Below, piece after piece: positions 43,016 through 51,074 of a stretch of 64,000 bases of DNA. The DNA is from Citrobacter sp. Marseille-Q6884. GTDB taxonomy: Bacteria; Pseudomonadota; Gammaproteobacteria; Enterobacterales; Enterobacteriaceae. The stretch lies in assembly GCF_945906775.1 (NCBI RefSeq), contig NZ_CAMDRE010000001.1, forward strand, positions 2,480,001-2,544,000, read 5' to 3'. Both the position numbers and the translations under genes were made by a program. The stretch's first letter is position 1. The number at the start of each line of letters is the position of its first letter. The notes under the pieces were generated by a model that was not told the origin of the DNA, made no database searches, and saw only the letters and a program-made list of their open reading frames with translations.

Positions 43016-43069
43016 GGGATGACTGCACTATCAGATGTAATAATAAAAACCTTTTAAAAACAATCAAAT

Positions 43070-43075
43070 ATAATG
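43070..43075 (+). promoter_or_regulatory. Possible -10 element of cspE
   Basis: An exact TATAAT 127 bp upstream of the cspE ATG, without a good -35. It would give a long cold-shock-type leader, in keeping with the family. Confidence 0.35.
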
Positions 43076-43202
43076 GTTATATGAAAAATAACGCGACATT
43101 TATCACTTTTTAGCAAAGTTCGACTGGACAAAGTGCACCACAATTGTTGTACTGGTACCCGACACAGCATTTGTGTCTATTTTTCATGTAAAGGTAATTT
43201 TG

Positions 43203-43412
43203 ATGTCTAAGATTAAAGGTAACGTTAAGTGGTTTAATGAGTCCAAAGGATTCGGTTTCATTACTCCGGAAGATGGCAGCAAAGACGTGTTCGTACACTT
43301 CTCTGCAATCCAGACCAATGGTTTTAAAACTCTGGCTGAAGGTCAGCGCGTAGAGTTCGAAATCACTAACGGTGCCAAAGGCCCTTCTGCTGCAAACGTA
43401 ATCGCTCTGTAA
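43203..43412 (+). CDS. cspE: Cold-shock-type RNA chaperone CspE
   Basis: A 69-residue single cold-shock domain, the same length and nearly the same sequence as E. coli CspE. RNA-binding motifs KGFGFI (RNP1) and VFVHF (RNP2) are present. CspE melts RNA hairpins and acts as an antiterminator; it is made at 37 degrees as well as in the cold. The ATG at 43203 has AAAGG upstream; ten in-frame codons before it are not part of the protein. A strong terminator follows. Confidence 0.97.
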
Positions 43413-43433
43413 GCATACGACAGCAAGAATTCA

Positions 43434-43460
43434 AAACCCGCTTAATTGCGGGTTTTTTTT
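43434..43460 (+). terminator. Terminator after cspE
   Basis: AAACCCGC/GCGGGTTT around TTAATT with a run of eight T (43453-43460): a textbook Rho-independent terminator, 21 bp after the cspE stop and just before the convergent crcB. Confidence 0.92.
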
Positions 43461-43464
43461 GTCT

Positions 43465-43848
43465 TCAATGCGCGGTGGAGGCGGAAACCAGCCAGAACGC
43501 CAGCGCGGTCATCGCAAACGATCCCAGCAAGTTAACCAACACATTCACCATCGCCCAGCCAAAGCGCCCGTCCTGGAGCAGAAACACGACTTCTGCCGAG
43601 AATGTAGAAAACGTCGTCAGCCCTCCGCAAAAGCCCGTGGTTATCAAGACTTTCCACATGGGGTCAATGTTTGTCATCCGGTTGAACCACGCCAGTCCCA
43701 TACCAATGATAAACGCGCCAATCAGGTTTGCCGCCAGCGTTCCGAAGGGAATGGCCTGGTGAAGCGGATTAAATCGCATACTCAACATCCATCTCGCTAC
43801 ACTACCCGTGCCGCCACCAATAAAAACCGCTAAAAGGAGTTGTAACAC
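43465..43848 (-). CDS. crcB: Fluoride channel CrcB (FluC)
   Basis: A 127-residue four-helix membrane protein, the same length as in E. coli. It works as a dual-topology dimer that lets fluoride out of the cell. Conserved signature GGGTGSVARW lies near residues 11-20 and the GFCGGLTTFSTFS motif, with the key Phe/Thr residues, near 73-85. No fluoride riboswitch was recognised in the 89 bp upstream. Convergent with cspE. Confidence 0.95.
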   Translation of the reverse strand: MLQLLLAVFIGGGTGSVARWMLSMRFNPLHQAIPFGTLAANLIGAFIIGMGLAWFNRMTNIDPMWKVLITTGFCGGLTTFSTFSAEVVFLLQDGRFGWAMVNVLVNLLGSFAMTALAFWLVSASTAH

Positions 43849-43937
43849 TGCATAATCCTGCTATTTGATTGTATATAGCGTGAGTGTAACGCTGAATAAA
43901 CGTTGTTGGCGAGTCTAACGAATTATCCGGAGGGATT

Positions 43938-44726
43938 ATGTTTGTTGCAGCAGGGCAATTTGCCGTGGGCCCTTTATGGGAAAAAAATGCAGAAACGTGC
44001 GCCTTACTGATGTCCCAGGCAGCAGGAGAGGGCGTATCGTTGTTGGTATTGCCTGAGGCGTTGCTGGCGCGTGACGATCACGACCCTGACCTGTCGGTGA
44101 AATCCGCCCAGTTGTTGGAAGGGGGATTTCTGACGCGATTGCTGCGTGAAAGTGCGCAAAATGACATGACCACGATTCTGACCCTACATGTCCCCTCATT
44201 ACCTGGCCGGGCGTTTAACATGCTGGTCGCGTTACGCGGTGGGGAAGTGGTCGCGCATTACGCCAAACTGCATCTCTATGACGCCTTTTCCATTCAAGAG
44301 TCGCGCAATGTTGATGCAGGCGACGCTATAGCGCCATTACTGGAGGTCGACGGGTTAAAAGTAGGGTTAATGACCTGCTACGATTTGCGCTTTCCTGAGC
44401 TGGCGTTAGCTCACGCGCTACAGGGCGCTGAAATCCTGGTTCTGCCTGCTGCGTGGGTTCGGGGAGCGCTGAAAGAGCACCATTGGGCGACGTTGCTGGC
44501 AGCAAGAGCACTTGACGCCACCTGTTACCTGATTGCAGCCGGCGAATGCGGTAATAAAAACATTGGTCAAAGCCGGATTATTGACCCCTTTGGCGTGACG
44601 ATTGCCGCCGCCGCAGAAACGCCCGCACTGATCATGACGGAGATTTCAGCCGAACGGGTGAGGCAAGTCAGAGCGCAACTTCCCGTCTTACGTAACCGGC
44701 GCTTTGCGCCACCGCAATTATTATGA
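43938..44726 (+). CDS. ybeM: Deaminated glutathione amidase YbeM (nitrilase family)
   Basis: A full-length 262-residue nitrilase-superfamily amidase with the complete catalytic triad: E40 in LVLPEAL, K110 in HYAKLH and C147 in MTCYDLRFPE. The family repairs deaminated glutathione formed by side reactions of transaminases. E. coli K-12 carries a shortened form at this place, while this copy is intact. GGAGGG precedes the ATG by six bases. It stands alone between crcB and tatE. Confidence 0.92.
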   Translation: MFVAAGQFAVGPLWEKNAETCALLMSQAAGEGVSLLVLPEALLARDDHDPDLSVKSAQLLEGGFLTRLLRESAQNDMTTILTLHVPSLPGRAFNMLVALRGGEVVAHYAKLHLYDAFSIQESRNVDAGDAIAPLLEVDGLKVGLMTCYDLRFPELALAHALQGAEILVLPAAWVRGALKEHHWATLLAARALDATCYLIAAGECGNKNIGQSRIIDPFGVTIAAAAETPALIMTEISAERVRQVRAQLPVLRNRRFAPPQLL

Positions 44727-44744
44727 TGTTTTTTTAAACAAGAC

Positions 44745-44774
44745 TTGATTCACCTTGTTACAGATTGCTATTGT
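44745..44774 (+). promoter_or_regulatory. Possible tatE promoter
   Basis: TTGATT and TATTGT separated by 18 bp, 81 bp upstream of tatE. Plausible sigma-70 elements, unproven. Confidence 0.35.
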
Positions 44775-44854
44775 GTGCCCGCGTCGAAAGGCCGTTAATA
44801 TTCTCAGGTTAATATGGCGCTTTATGCAGCCTGGTTTAAGTCAAGAAGGTATCT

Positions 44855-45058
44855 ATGGGTGAGATTAGTATTACCAAACTGCTGGTGGTTGCCGCACTGG
44901 TCGTCCTGCTGTTTGGTACCAAGAAGTTACGTACACTGGGTGGAGACCTGGGAACGGCAATTAAAGGCTTCAAGAAAGCGATGAACGATGATAATGCCGA
45001 TGCTAAGAAAGAAGCTGATGGTAGCGTTCAGACTGAGAAGCTCTCTCATAAAGAGTAA
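44855..45058 (+). CDS. tatE: Twin-arginine translocase subunit TatE
   Basis: A 67-residue TatA paralogue, the same length as in E. coli. A single N-terminal membrane helix (LLVVAALVVLLFGTKKL) is followed by a conserved amphipathic helix (LGGDLGTAIKGFKKAM) and an acidic, polar tail. It takes part in export of folded proteins with TatBC and can stand in for TatA. It is a single gene ended by a strong terminator shared with lipA. Confidence 0.95.
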   Translation: MGEISITKLLVVAALVVLLFGTKKLRTLGGDLGTAIKGFKKAMNDDNADAKKEADGSVQTEKLSHKE

Positions 45059-45099
45059 TACCAGGAGCATGATGCTCATACTGTTTACTCTTAATGAAA

Positions 45100-45125
45100 A
45101 AAAACCGGCAATTTGCCGGTTTTTT
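45100..45125. terminator. Bidirectional terminator between tatE and lipA
   Basis: ACCGGCA/TGCCGGT around ATT, flanked by an A run and a T run so that the stem can extend to 11 bp and each strand has its own T tract. It serves both convergent genes. Confidence 0.9.
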
Positions 45126-45156
45126 CATAACTAAAATGTAAGTGAGTATTACGCGA

Positions 45157-46122
45157 TCACTTCACTTCAAGCCCTTTTGCCTGCATGTCCGCATGATAAG
45201 AAGAGCGAACAAACGGACCGCATGCTGCATGGGTAAAGCCCATAGCCATTGCTTCGGCTTTCATTTCATCAAACTCATCCGGGCTCACATAGCGCTGAAC
45301 CGGCAGGTGGTGACGACTTGGCTGCAGATACTGCCCCAGCGTCAGCATTGTCACGCCATGACGGCGCAGGTCGCGCATAACCTCAATGATTTCGGCATTG
45401 GTTTCACCCAGACCGACCATCAGACCTGATTTCGTTGGGATATCCGGGTGGGCTTCCTTGAAACGCTCCAGAAGCTTCAATGACCAGTTGTAATCAGCCC
45501 CAGGGCGTACGTTGCGGTAAATACGCGGTACGTTCTCGAGGTTGTGGTTGAAAACGTCTGGCGGGGTTGCCGTAAGGATATCCAGCGCACGATCCATACG
45601 ACCACGGAAGTCAGGTACCAGCGTTTCGATTTTGATCGACGGACTTTTCTCACGGATAGCAGTGATACAATCGGCAAAGTGCTGAGCGCCGCCATCACGC
45701 AGATCGTCGCGGTCAACGGAAGTGATCACGACATAGCGCAGCGCCATATCCGCAATCGTCTGAGCCAGTTTTGCTGGTTCGTTGGCATCAGGGGCAACCG
45801 GACGGCCATGGGCAACGTCACAGAACGGGCAACGGCGAGTACAAATTGCGCCGAGGATCATAAAGGTTGCGGTTCCGTGGTTGAAACATTCCGCCAGATT
45901 AGGGCAAGAAGCTTCTTCGCAGACAGAGTGCAGGCCATTTTTGCGCATTGCAGCTTTGATGCCCTGGATGCGAGTGGAGTCCGCTGGAAGTTTTATTTTC
46001 ATCCATTCCGGTTTACGCAGCAGGGCTTCGCGCTCTGTTGCCACATTTTTTACCGGGATAAGAGCCATCTTATCGGCATCGCGGTATTTTACACCGCGTT
46101 CCATCACAATGGGTTTACTCAT
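45157..46122 (-). CDS. lipA: Lipoyl synthase LipA (radical SAM)
   Basis: A 321-residue radical SAM enzyme, the same length as in E. coli, that inserts two sulfurs into protein-bound octanoyl groups to form lipoate. The auxiliary cluster cysteines are C68, C73 and C79 and the radical SAM CxxxCxxC is C94, C98, C101. The C-terminal conserved RSSYHAD is present. It works after LipB; the lipB gene lies upstream in the same direction, 261 bp away. Confidence 0.98.
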   Translation of the reverse strand: MSKPIVMERGVKYRDADKMALIPVKNVATEREALLRKPEWMKIKLPADSTRIQGIKAAMRKNGLHSVCEEASCPNLAECFNHGTATFMILGAICTRRCPFCDVAHGRPVAPDANEPAKLAQTIADMALRYVVITSVDRDDLRDGGAQHFADCITAIREKSPSIKIETLVPDFRGRMDRALDILTATPPDVFNHNLENVPRIYRNVRPGADYNWSLKLLERFKEAHPDIPTKSGLMVGLGETNAEIIEVMRDLRRHGVTMLTLGQYLQPSRHHLPVQRYVSPDEFDEMKAEAMAMGFTHAACGPFVRSSYHADMQAKGLEVK

Positions 46123-46383
46123 AGCGTGCGTGTTCCAGTTGCGAATAACGAAGGAAAGCGTTTCAATTCAAGGTAATGTTGCATTTATCAACTATTTTTG
46201 AATTAGTGATACGCAGTATATCATTGAAACGGGCCATAAAGCAGCCTGACTGGCTGGCAAAATGTAAAATAGTTGTTGTTTTGTGCCATTTACCCAACAT
46301 TTGCTGTGGTAACGTCTGAGGCGCTTTTTACGCCGCTCAGCACTGAAATGACCCGGTCTGCCCAGGCCATTTAAGACATGTCT
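46123..46383. other. lipA/lipB gap; no ybeF gene
   Basis: In E. coli K-12 a LysR-family gene (ybeF) lies between lipB and lipA. Here only 261 bp separate them and no LysR remnant is visible. The interval should hold the lipA promoter; no operator was recognised. Confidence 0.7.
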
Positions 46384-47025
46384 TCAGTCAGCGATGTATT
46401 CATGCGGCGGGTTGCCCAGCAGAGCCAGGATGTTTGCCAGCAAACGAGGGCGAACGCTCTCTGTCGTTGCATGGCTGTCCCACTGTGAAACCTGTGCCAT
46501 CTCCATTCCCGCATAGCCACAAGGGTTGATGCGCAGGAAAGGCGACAAATCCATATTCACGTTCAGCGCTAAGCCATGAAAGGAACACCCTTTACGGATA
46601 CGTAATCCTAACGAGCAGATTTTCTTTTCGCCGACATAAACGCCCGGCGCATCGGCTCGCGGGTGCGCGTCGATACCTGCCTCTGCAAGGGTGTTAACGA
46701 CCGTCTGTTCCAGCAGCGTGACCAGTTCACGTACGCCAAGCTTACGACGCTTCAGATTCAGCAGCACATACATCACCTGCTGTCCTGGTCCGTGATACGT
46801 TACCTGACCGCCCCGGTCGCTCTGGATAACCGGAATATCTCCCGGTACCAGCACGTGTTCTGCTTTGCCTGCCTGCCCTTGGGTAAAGACCGGATAATGC
46901 TCAACCAGCCAGATTTCATCATGACTGTTTTCATCGCGGGTATCGGTGAATTCGTGCATGGCCAAAGAGACTGGCTCGTAAGGCTGAAGACCGAGCTGGC
47001 GGACAAGAATTTTATCCTGATACAA
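46384..47025 (-). CDS. lipB: Octanoyltransferase LipB
   Basis: A 213-residue lipoate-ligase-fold enzyme, the same length as in E. coli. It moves octanoate from acyl carrier protein to the lipoyl domains. Conserved RGGQVTYHGPGQ is near residues 71-82, the catalytic-lysine region GEKKICSLG near 132-140, and HGLALN with the downstream cysteine near 150-170. It starts with TTG at 47025, preceded by GGAG 8 bases upstream; the E. coli gene also uses TTG. ybeD lies 102 bp upstream in the same direction. Confidence 0.96.
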   Translation of the reverse strand: MYQDKILVRQLGLQPYEPVSLAMHEFTDTRDENSHDEIWLVEHYPVFTQGQAGKAEHVLVPGDIPVIQSDRGGQVTYHGPGQQVMYVLLNLKRRKLGVRELVTLLEQTVVNTLAEAGIDAHPRADAPGVYVGEKKICSLGLRIRKGCSFHGLALNVNMDLSPFLRINPCGYAGMEMAQVSQWDSHATTESVRPRLLANILALLGNPPHEYIAD

Positions 47026-47087
47026 AACAGCATCTCCGTAGAGAATGTTAAAGAGGGGAAAAGTATATCACAGGGGAGGGAGAGAGA

Positions 47088-47119
47088 GGTTACCCGAGCG
47101 GGGGAGGCTCCGGGTAACC
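47088..47119. terminator. Strong hairpin between ybeD and lipB
   Basis: GGTTACCCGAGC pairs with GCTC-C-GGGTAACC (one bulged C) around a short purine loop, beginning 8 bp after the ybeD stop. No T tract follows in the ybeD direction, so it may be a 3'-end stabiliser or partial terminator between ybeD and lipB. Confidence 0.5.
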
Positions 47120-47127
47120 GACAGGCG

Positions 47128-47391
47128 TTACAGCACCATACGTACGATATCAATATTGCCTAATTCTTCGTACAGCGTTTCTACCTGCTCAATGTGTGTC
47201 GCAGTGATGGTGATAGAGACCGAGTGGTAGTTGCCTTTGCTGCTCGGTTTTACCGTCGGAGAGTAATCACCTGGCGCATGGCGCTGTACCACTTCAACCA
47301 CCTGATCAACCAGCTCAGGCAACGCCTGCCCCATTACTTTGTAAGTAAATGGAGTAGGGAATTCAAGCAGTTCGTTAAGTTTGGTTTTCAT
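47128..47391 (-). CDS. ybeD: UPF0250/DUF493 family protein YbeD
   Basis: An 87-residue ACT-like protein, the same length as E. coli YbeD. The fold resembles allosteric regulatory domains, but no function is established. Its conserved place between dacA and lipB has led to the idea of a link to lipoate or cell-wall metabolism, which is inference. Conserved FPTPFTYKVMG near the N-terminus and KGNYHSVSITI in the middle. Confidence 0.93.
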   Translation of the reverse strand: MKTKLNELLEFPTPFTYKVMGQALPELVDQVVEVVQRHAPGDYSPTVKPSSKGNYHSVSITITATHIEQVETLYEELGNIDIVRMVL

Positions 47392-47419
47392 GTCAGCTCC
47401 GGCGTTACATCAATAAATA

Positions 47420-47446
47420 ATAACTCCCACGCTGAGTGGGAGTTAT
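47420..47446 (-). terminator. Terminator after dacA
   Basis: A perfect 11-bp stem (ATAACTCCCAC/GTGGGAGTTAT) with a 5-base loop, followed on the minus strand by TATTTATTG. It lies in the 106-bp gap between dacA and ybeD. Confidence 0.65.
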
Positions 47447-47497
47447 CTGGATACACAGTATATGGGGACGTAAATCACACTTTCAAGTGTTCAATTT

Positions 47498-48709
47498 TTA
47501 GCCAAACCAGTGATGGAACATTAATTTAATGTAATCAATGATTTTACCAAAGAAGTTACCTTCCGGGATTTCCTGCAGGACAACCAGCGGACGCTGCTCA
47601 ATGGTTTTGCCATCCAGCTGGAAGTTGATTGTGCCAACTACCTGGTTTTTCTGCAGCGGTGCATGCAGTTCTGGCGTATTAAGCACGTAGCTGGCTTTCA
47701 GGTCCTTCATACGGCCGCGCGGGATCGTCAGATAGACATCTTTATCAACGCCTAATGACGCACGATCGGTATCACCAAACCAGGCGGGTTCAGAGGCAAA
47801 TTCTTTGCCCACTTTCAGCGGGTTCACGGTTTCAAAGAAACGGAAGCCCCAGGTCAGCAGCTTTTTACTCTCGGTTTCGCGACCTTTATAGGTGCGACCG
47901 CCCATGACTGCGGAGATCAGACGCATCTGACCTTCAGTGGCGGAGGCCACGAGGTTGTAACCAGCTTTATCGGTGTGACCGGTTTTAATCCCGTCGACAT
48001 TCAGGCTGTTATCCCACAGCAGGCCGTTACGGTTGAGCTGACGAATACCGTTGAAGGTGAACTCTTTTTCTTTATAGATAGAGTATTCGTTAGGTACATC
48101 GCGAATCAGCGCCTGACCGATCAGTGCCATATCGCGTGCAGAGCTGTACTGACCTTCTGCGTCAAGACCATGAACGGTCTGGAAATGGGTGTTTTTCAGA
48201 CCCAGCGCATTCACATAGCTGTTCATCAGACCAACAAACGCATCCTGGCTCCCGGCAGAGAAATCTGCCATCGCCACACAGGCGTCGTTACCGGATTGCA
48301 GGTTAATCCCGCGGATCAGCTGTGAAACAGGGACTTGCATACCGGGCTTGAGGAACATCAGGGATGAGCCTCTGAATACCGGGTTGCCTGTTGCCCATGC
48401 GTCATTGCCGACGGTGACCAGGTCGGTTTCTTTGAATTTGCCGGCTTTCATTGCCTGCCCGATGACGTAGCTGGTCATCATTTTGGTCAGGCTGGCAGGG
48501 TCGCGGCGTGAGTCAGCGTTTTGTTCTGCCAGAACTTTACCTGAGTTGTAATCAATCAGGATATAGGACTCCGCATCGATCTGCGGAACACCCGGGATCA
48601 TGGTTTTAATATTCAGGTCATCTGCATGGGCAGCAGAGAGAGAGGCTGCGCAGATAGCCGCGGTGAGCGCCATGCGCTGCACAAGACGAGCGGAAAAAGT
48701 GGTCTTCAT
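47498..48709 (-). CDS. dacA: D-alanyl-D-alanine carboxypeptidase DacA (PBP5)
   Basis: A 403-residue penicillin-binding protein 5 (E. coli 403). A signal peptide ends near AHA at residue 29. Catalytic motifs: SLTK with S73, SGN near 139-141 and KTG near 242-244. The C-terminal amphipathic helix (FGKIIDYIKLMFHHWFG) anchors it to the periplasmic face of the inner membrane. It trims the last D-alanine from peptidoglycan stem peptides and helps keep rod shape. Confidence 0.97.
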   Translation of the reverse strand: MKTTFSARLVQRMALTAAICAASLSAAHADDLNIKTMIPGVPQIDAESYILIDYNSGKVLAEQNADSRRDPASLTKMMTSYVIGQAMKAGKFKETDLVTVGNDAWATGNPVFRGSSLMFLKPGMQVPVSQLIRGINLQSGNDACVAMADFSAGSQDAFVGLMNSYVNALGLKNTHFQTVHGLDAEGQYSSARDMALIGQALIRDVPNEYSIYKEKEFTFNGIRQLNRNGLLWDNSLNVDGIKTGHTDKAGYNLVASATEGQMRLISAVMGGRTYKGRETESKKLLTWGFRFFETVNPLKVGKEFASEPAWFGDTDRASLGVDKDVYLTIPRGRMKDLKASYVLNTPELHAPLQKNQVVGTINFQLDGKTIEQRPLVVLQEIPEGNFFGKIIDYIKLMFHHWFG

Positions 48710-48851
48710 GGTCTGAACTACGACGTCCGTGATGAAATTAAAAAAAGTGCCCTACTATAGCAAATGCATAACATGGAGGCATCCGACTTTCCGCGTGACT
48801 TTGTTAATGTCGTTTACAGAAATTGACAACTCGGATGCCTGATTTACGTTA

Positions 48852-49949
48852 CTACACGCCGGTGATGAAGGACTGTAATTGCGCTTCGGATTGAAGACGC
48901 TGCTGCAGTGTGGAAGCTTCCGCTTTGGTGGCGAACGGCCCCATCTGAATACGCCAAACGGCACCGTTTTGTACCACACGGCCCGGAACACTAAACTGCT
49001 GGCTTAAGCGTTTTTGATACTGCTGCGCACGAGCCTGTTCGCTGACAGCACCGACCTGAACCACATAACGTCCGTTGGCCGTTGCCGCAGGCGCTGCGAC
49101 GCTCGCAGGTGTGGAGGCTGATGAGGTAGCCGGTGCAACCACGGTGGGTTGTGGCGCAGGTGTAGGTTCGCTGCCCTCAAGGACACCCGCAGCAAGTGTT
49201 GTCGGCGCACCGAGGAAACCACCGCTGTTGACCGGCGCGCCGGTTGGGTCATCGCTCTTCAGCGTTGAATTACTGATCGGACGAATATCGCCTTGCGGCT
49301 GACCGGCATCCGATGGCGAAGGCATGCTTCCCATGTTGCCGCCGCCGCTTAAATCAGGACGAGAAGGCAGGGCGTAGGTTTGTTTTGCCACCGTCGTACA
49401 GGCCATTCCCGGCCCGGACAACGTACCATCCTGTGCGACGATGATTGGATCAATGCGCACTTTGGTGTTGTTCGATGTGTTCAGACGATCGGCGGATGCA
49501 CGGGAGAGCGAGATGACGCGATCGTTGCCATAAGGACCACGATCGTTGATACGCACGACGATCATTCGACCGTTTGCCAGGTTGGTTATCCGCGCATAGC
49601 TCGGGATCGGTAACGTAGGATGCGCTGCGGTCAGTTGCATCGGATCGAACGCTTCACCTGAGGCCGTTAGATTACTCCCAGGTTCCGCATCGTAAATCGC
49701 GGCCAGACCGGCCTGGCTAAAGCGGGAAGGATCCTGGACGATTTTGTAGCTCTTACCATCACGCTGGTAGTCCTGATTAGCCGTCGGGTTCAGGGGTTCA
49801 AAACGCGGATCGGCCCCGCTGATTTCAACAATCGGACCATTACACACTGCAGGCTGCGGCGCGACAGCAACCTGTTGCTGACCATCATCACTCGAACACG
49901 CCGCGAGCATTCCTGCTGCTATGCAGATTCCAAGCCACTGCTTACGCAT
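48852..49949 (-). CDS. rlpA: Septal ring lytic transglycosylase / lipoprotein RlpA
   Basis: A 365-residue lipoprotein (E. coli 362). The lipobox LAAC puts the lipidated cysteine at residue 19. A double-psi beta-barrel domain (about 75-165, with IYDAEPGSNLTASGEAFDP and NDRGPYGNDRVISLS) is followed by a low-complexity Pro/Ala/Thr linker and a C-terminal SPOR domain (about 290-365) that binds denuded glycan strands at the septum. The ATG at 49949 has AGGGG upstream; 22 earlier in-frame codons are not conserved. The linker differs in length from E. coli. Confidence 0.94.
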   Translation of the reverse strand: MRKQWLGICIAAGMLAACSSDDGQQQVAVAPQPAVCNGPIVEISGADPRFEPLNPTANQDYQRDGKSYKIVQDPSRFSQAGLAAIYDAEPGSNLTASGEAFDPMQLTAAHPTLPIPSYARITNLANGRMIVVRINDRGPYGNDRVISLSRASADRLNTSNNTKVRIDPIIVAQDGTLSGPGMACTTVAKQTYALPSRPDLSGGGNMGSMPSPSDAGQPQGDIRPISNSTLKSDDPTGAPVNSGGFLGAPTTLAAGVLEGSEPTPAPQPTVVAPATSSASTPASVAAPAATANGRYVVQVGAVSEQARAQQYQKRLSQQFSVPGRVVQNGAVWRIQMGPFATKAEASTLQQRLQSEAQLQSFITGV

Positions 49950-49959
49950 TGCGTACCCC

Positions 49960-51072
49960 TTACACGCTTTTCGACAACATTTTTCTATGGGTGTGGATCG
50001 ACATAACAATCCCAAACCCGGCCATCAGCACTATCAGTGCAGAGCCCCCGTAACTGACCAGTGGGAGTGGAACCCCAACAACAGGCAGAATACCGCTCAC
50101 CATACCAATATTTACGAAGACATAAACGAATAATATCAACATCAAACCGCCAGCCATCACGCGGCCAAAGGTGGTTTGTGCTCTGGCGGCGATCCATAAT
50201 CCGCGCATAATTAGCAGAATATACAGCGTCAGCAGAATTAAAATCCCGACCAGGCCCAGCTCTTCGGCCAAAACGGCAAAGATAAAGTCGGTGTGACGTT
50301 CGGGTAAAAACTCAAGCTGTGACTGCGTGCCGTGTAGCCAGCCTTTGCCGCGCAGACCGCCGGAGCCAATAGCAATTTTAGACTGAATAATGTGATAACC
50401 CGCACCCAGGGGGTCGGTTTCCGGATCGAGTAACATCATTACACGCTGACGCTGGTAATCATGCATCAGGAAGAACCACAATATCGGGATAAATGCCGCC
50501 ACCAGGACAACAGCGACGCCGATTAGACGCCAGCTTAAACCAGAGAGAAACAGAACGAACAGACCGGAGAGGGCAACCAGGATCGAGGTCCCCAGGTCAG
50601 GCTGCGCAGCAACCAGCAGCGTGGGCATGAAAATCAATACCAACGCAATCGCGGTATTCTTCAGCGATGGCGGACACACGTCACGGTTGATGAAGCGCGC
50701 GACCATGAGCGGGACGGCAATCTTGGCAATTTCAGAAGGCTGAAAACGCACAATACCTAAGTCCAGCCAGCGTTGAGCACCTTTGGAAATAGCCCCGAAG
50801 GCATCTACCGCGACCAACAGGATGATACAGAAGATATAGAGGTAGGGCGCCCAACCTTCATAGACCCTGGGGGGAATTTGCGCCATCACCACCATGATCA
50901 CCAGACCCATTGCGATTTGGCCGACCTTTCGCTCCATCATGCCAATATCCTGGCCGCTGGCGCTCCAGATGACCAGCGAGCTGTATACCAGCAGCGCCAG
51001 CAGAATGAGTAACATTGTGGGATCGATATGGATTTTATCCCAGAATGTTTTTTTGTTCGGATTATCCGTCAC
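49960..51072 (-). CDS. mrdB: Peptidoglycan glycosyltransferase RodA/MrdB
   Basis: A 370-residue SEDS-family polymerase, the same length as in E. coli, with ten membrane segments. It polymerises glycan strands for cell elongation in the Rod complex. Family signatures: QPSEIAK near residue 112, AAQPDLGTSI near 154 and the C-terminal SYGGSALI. It lies 2 bp after mrdA and 10 bp before rlpA, showing a tight mrdA-mrdB-rlpA operon. Confidence 0.97.
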   Translation of the reverse strand: MTDNPNKKTFWDKIHIDPTMLLILLALLVYSSLVIWSASGQDIGMMERKVGQIAMGLVIMVVMAQIPPRVYEGWAPYLYIFCIILLVAVDAFGAISKGAQRWLDLGIVRFQPSEIAKIAVPLMVARFINRDVCPPSLKNTAIALVLIFMPTLLVAAQPDLGTSILVALSGLFVLFLSGLSWRLIGVAVVLVAAFIPILWFFLMHDYQRQRVMMLLDPETDPLGAGYHIIQSKIAIGSGGLRGKGWLHGTQSQLEFLPERHTDFIFAVLAEELGLVGILILLTLYILLIMRGLWIAARAQTTFGRVMAGGLMLILFVYVFVNIGMVSGILPVVGVPLPLVSYGGSALIVLMAGFGIVMSIHTHRKMLSKSV

Positions 51073-51074
51073 GA

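Noticed and set aside
43849..43937. Fluoride riboswitch upstream of crcB
   Set aside because: The 89-bp interval is short and shows no motif I could match to the fluoride riboswitch core.
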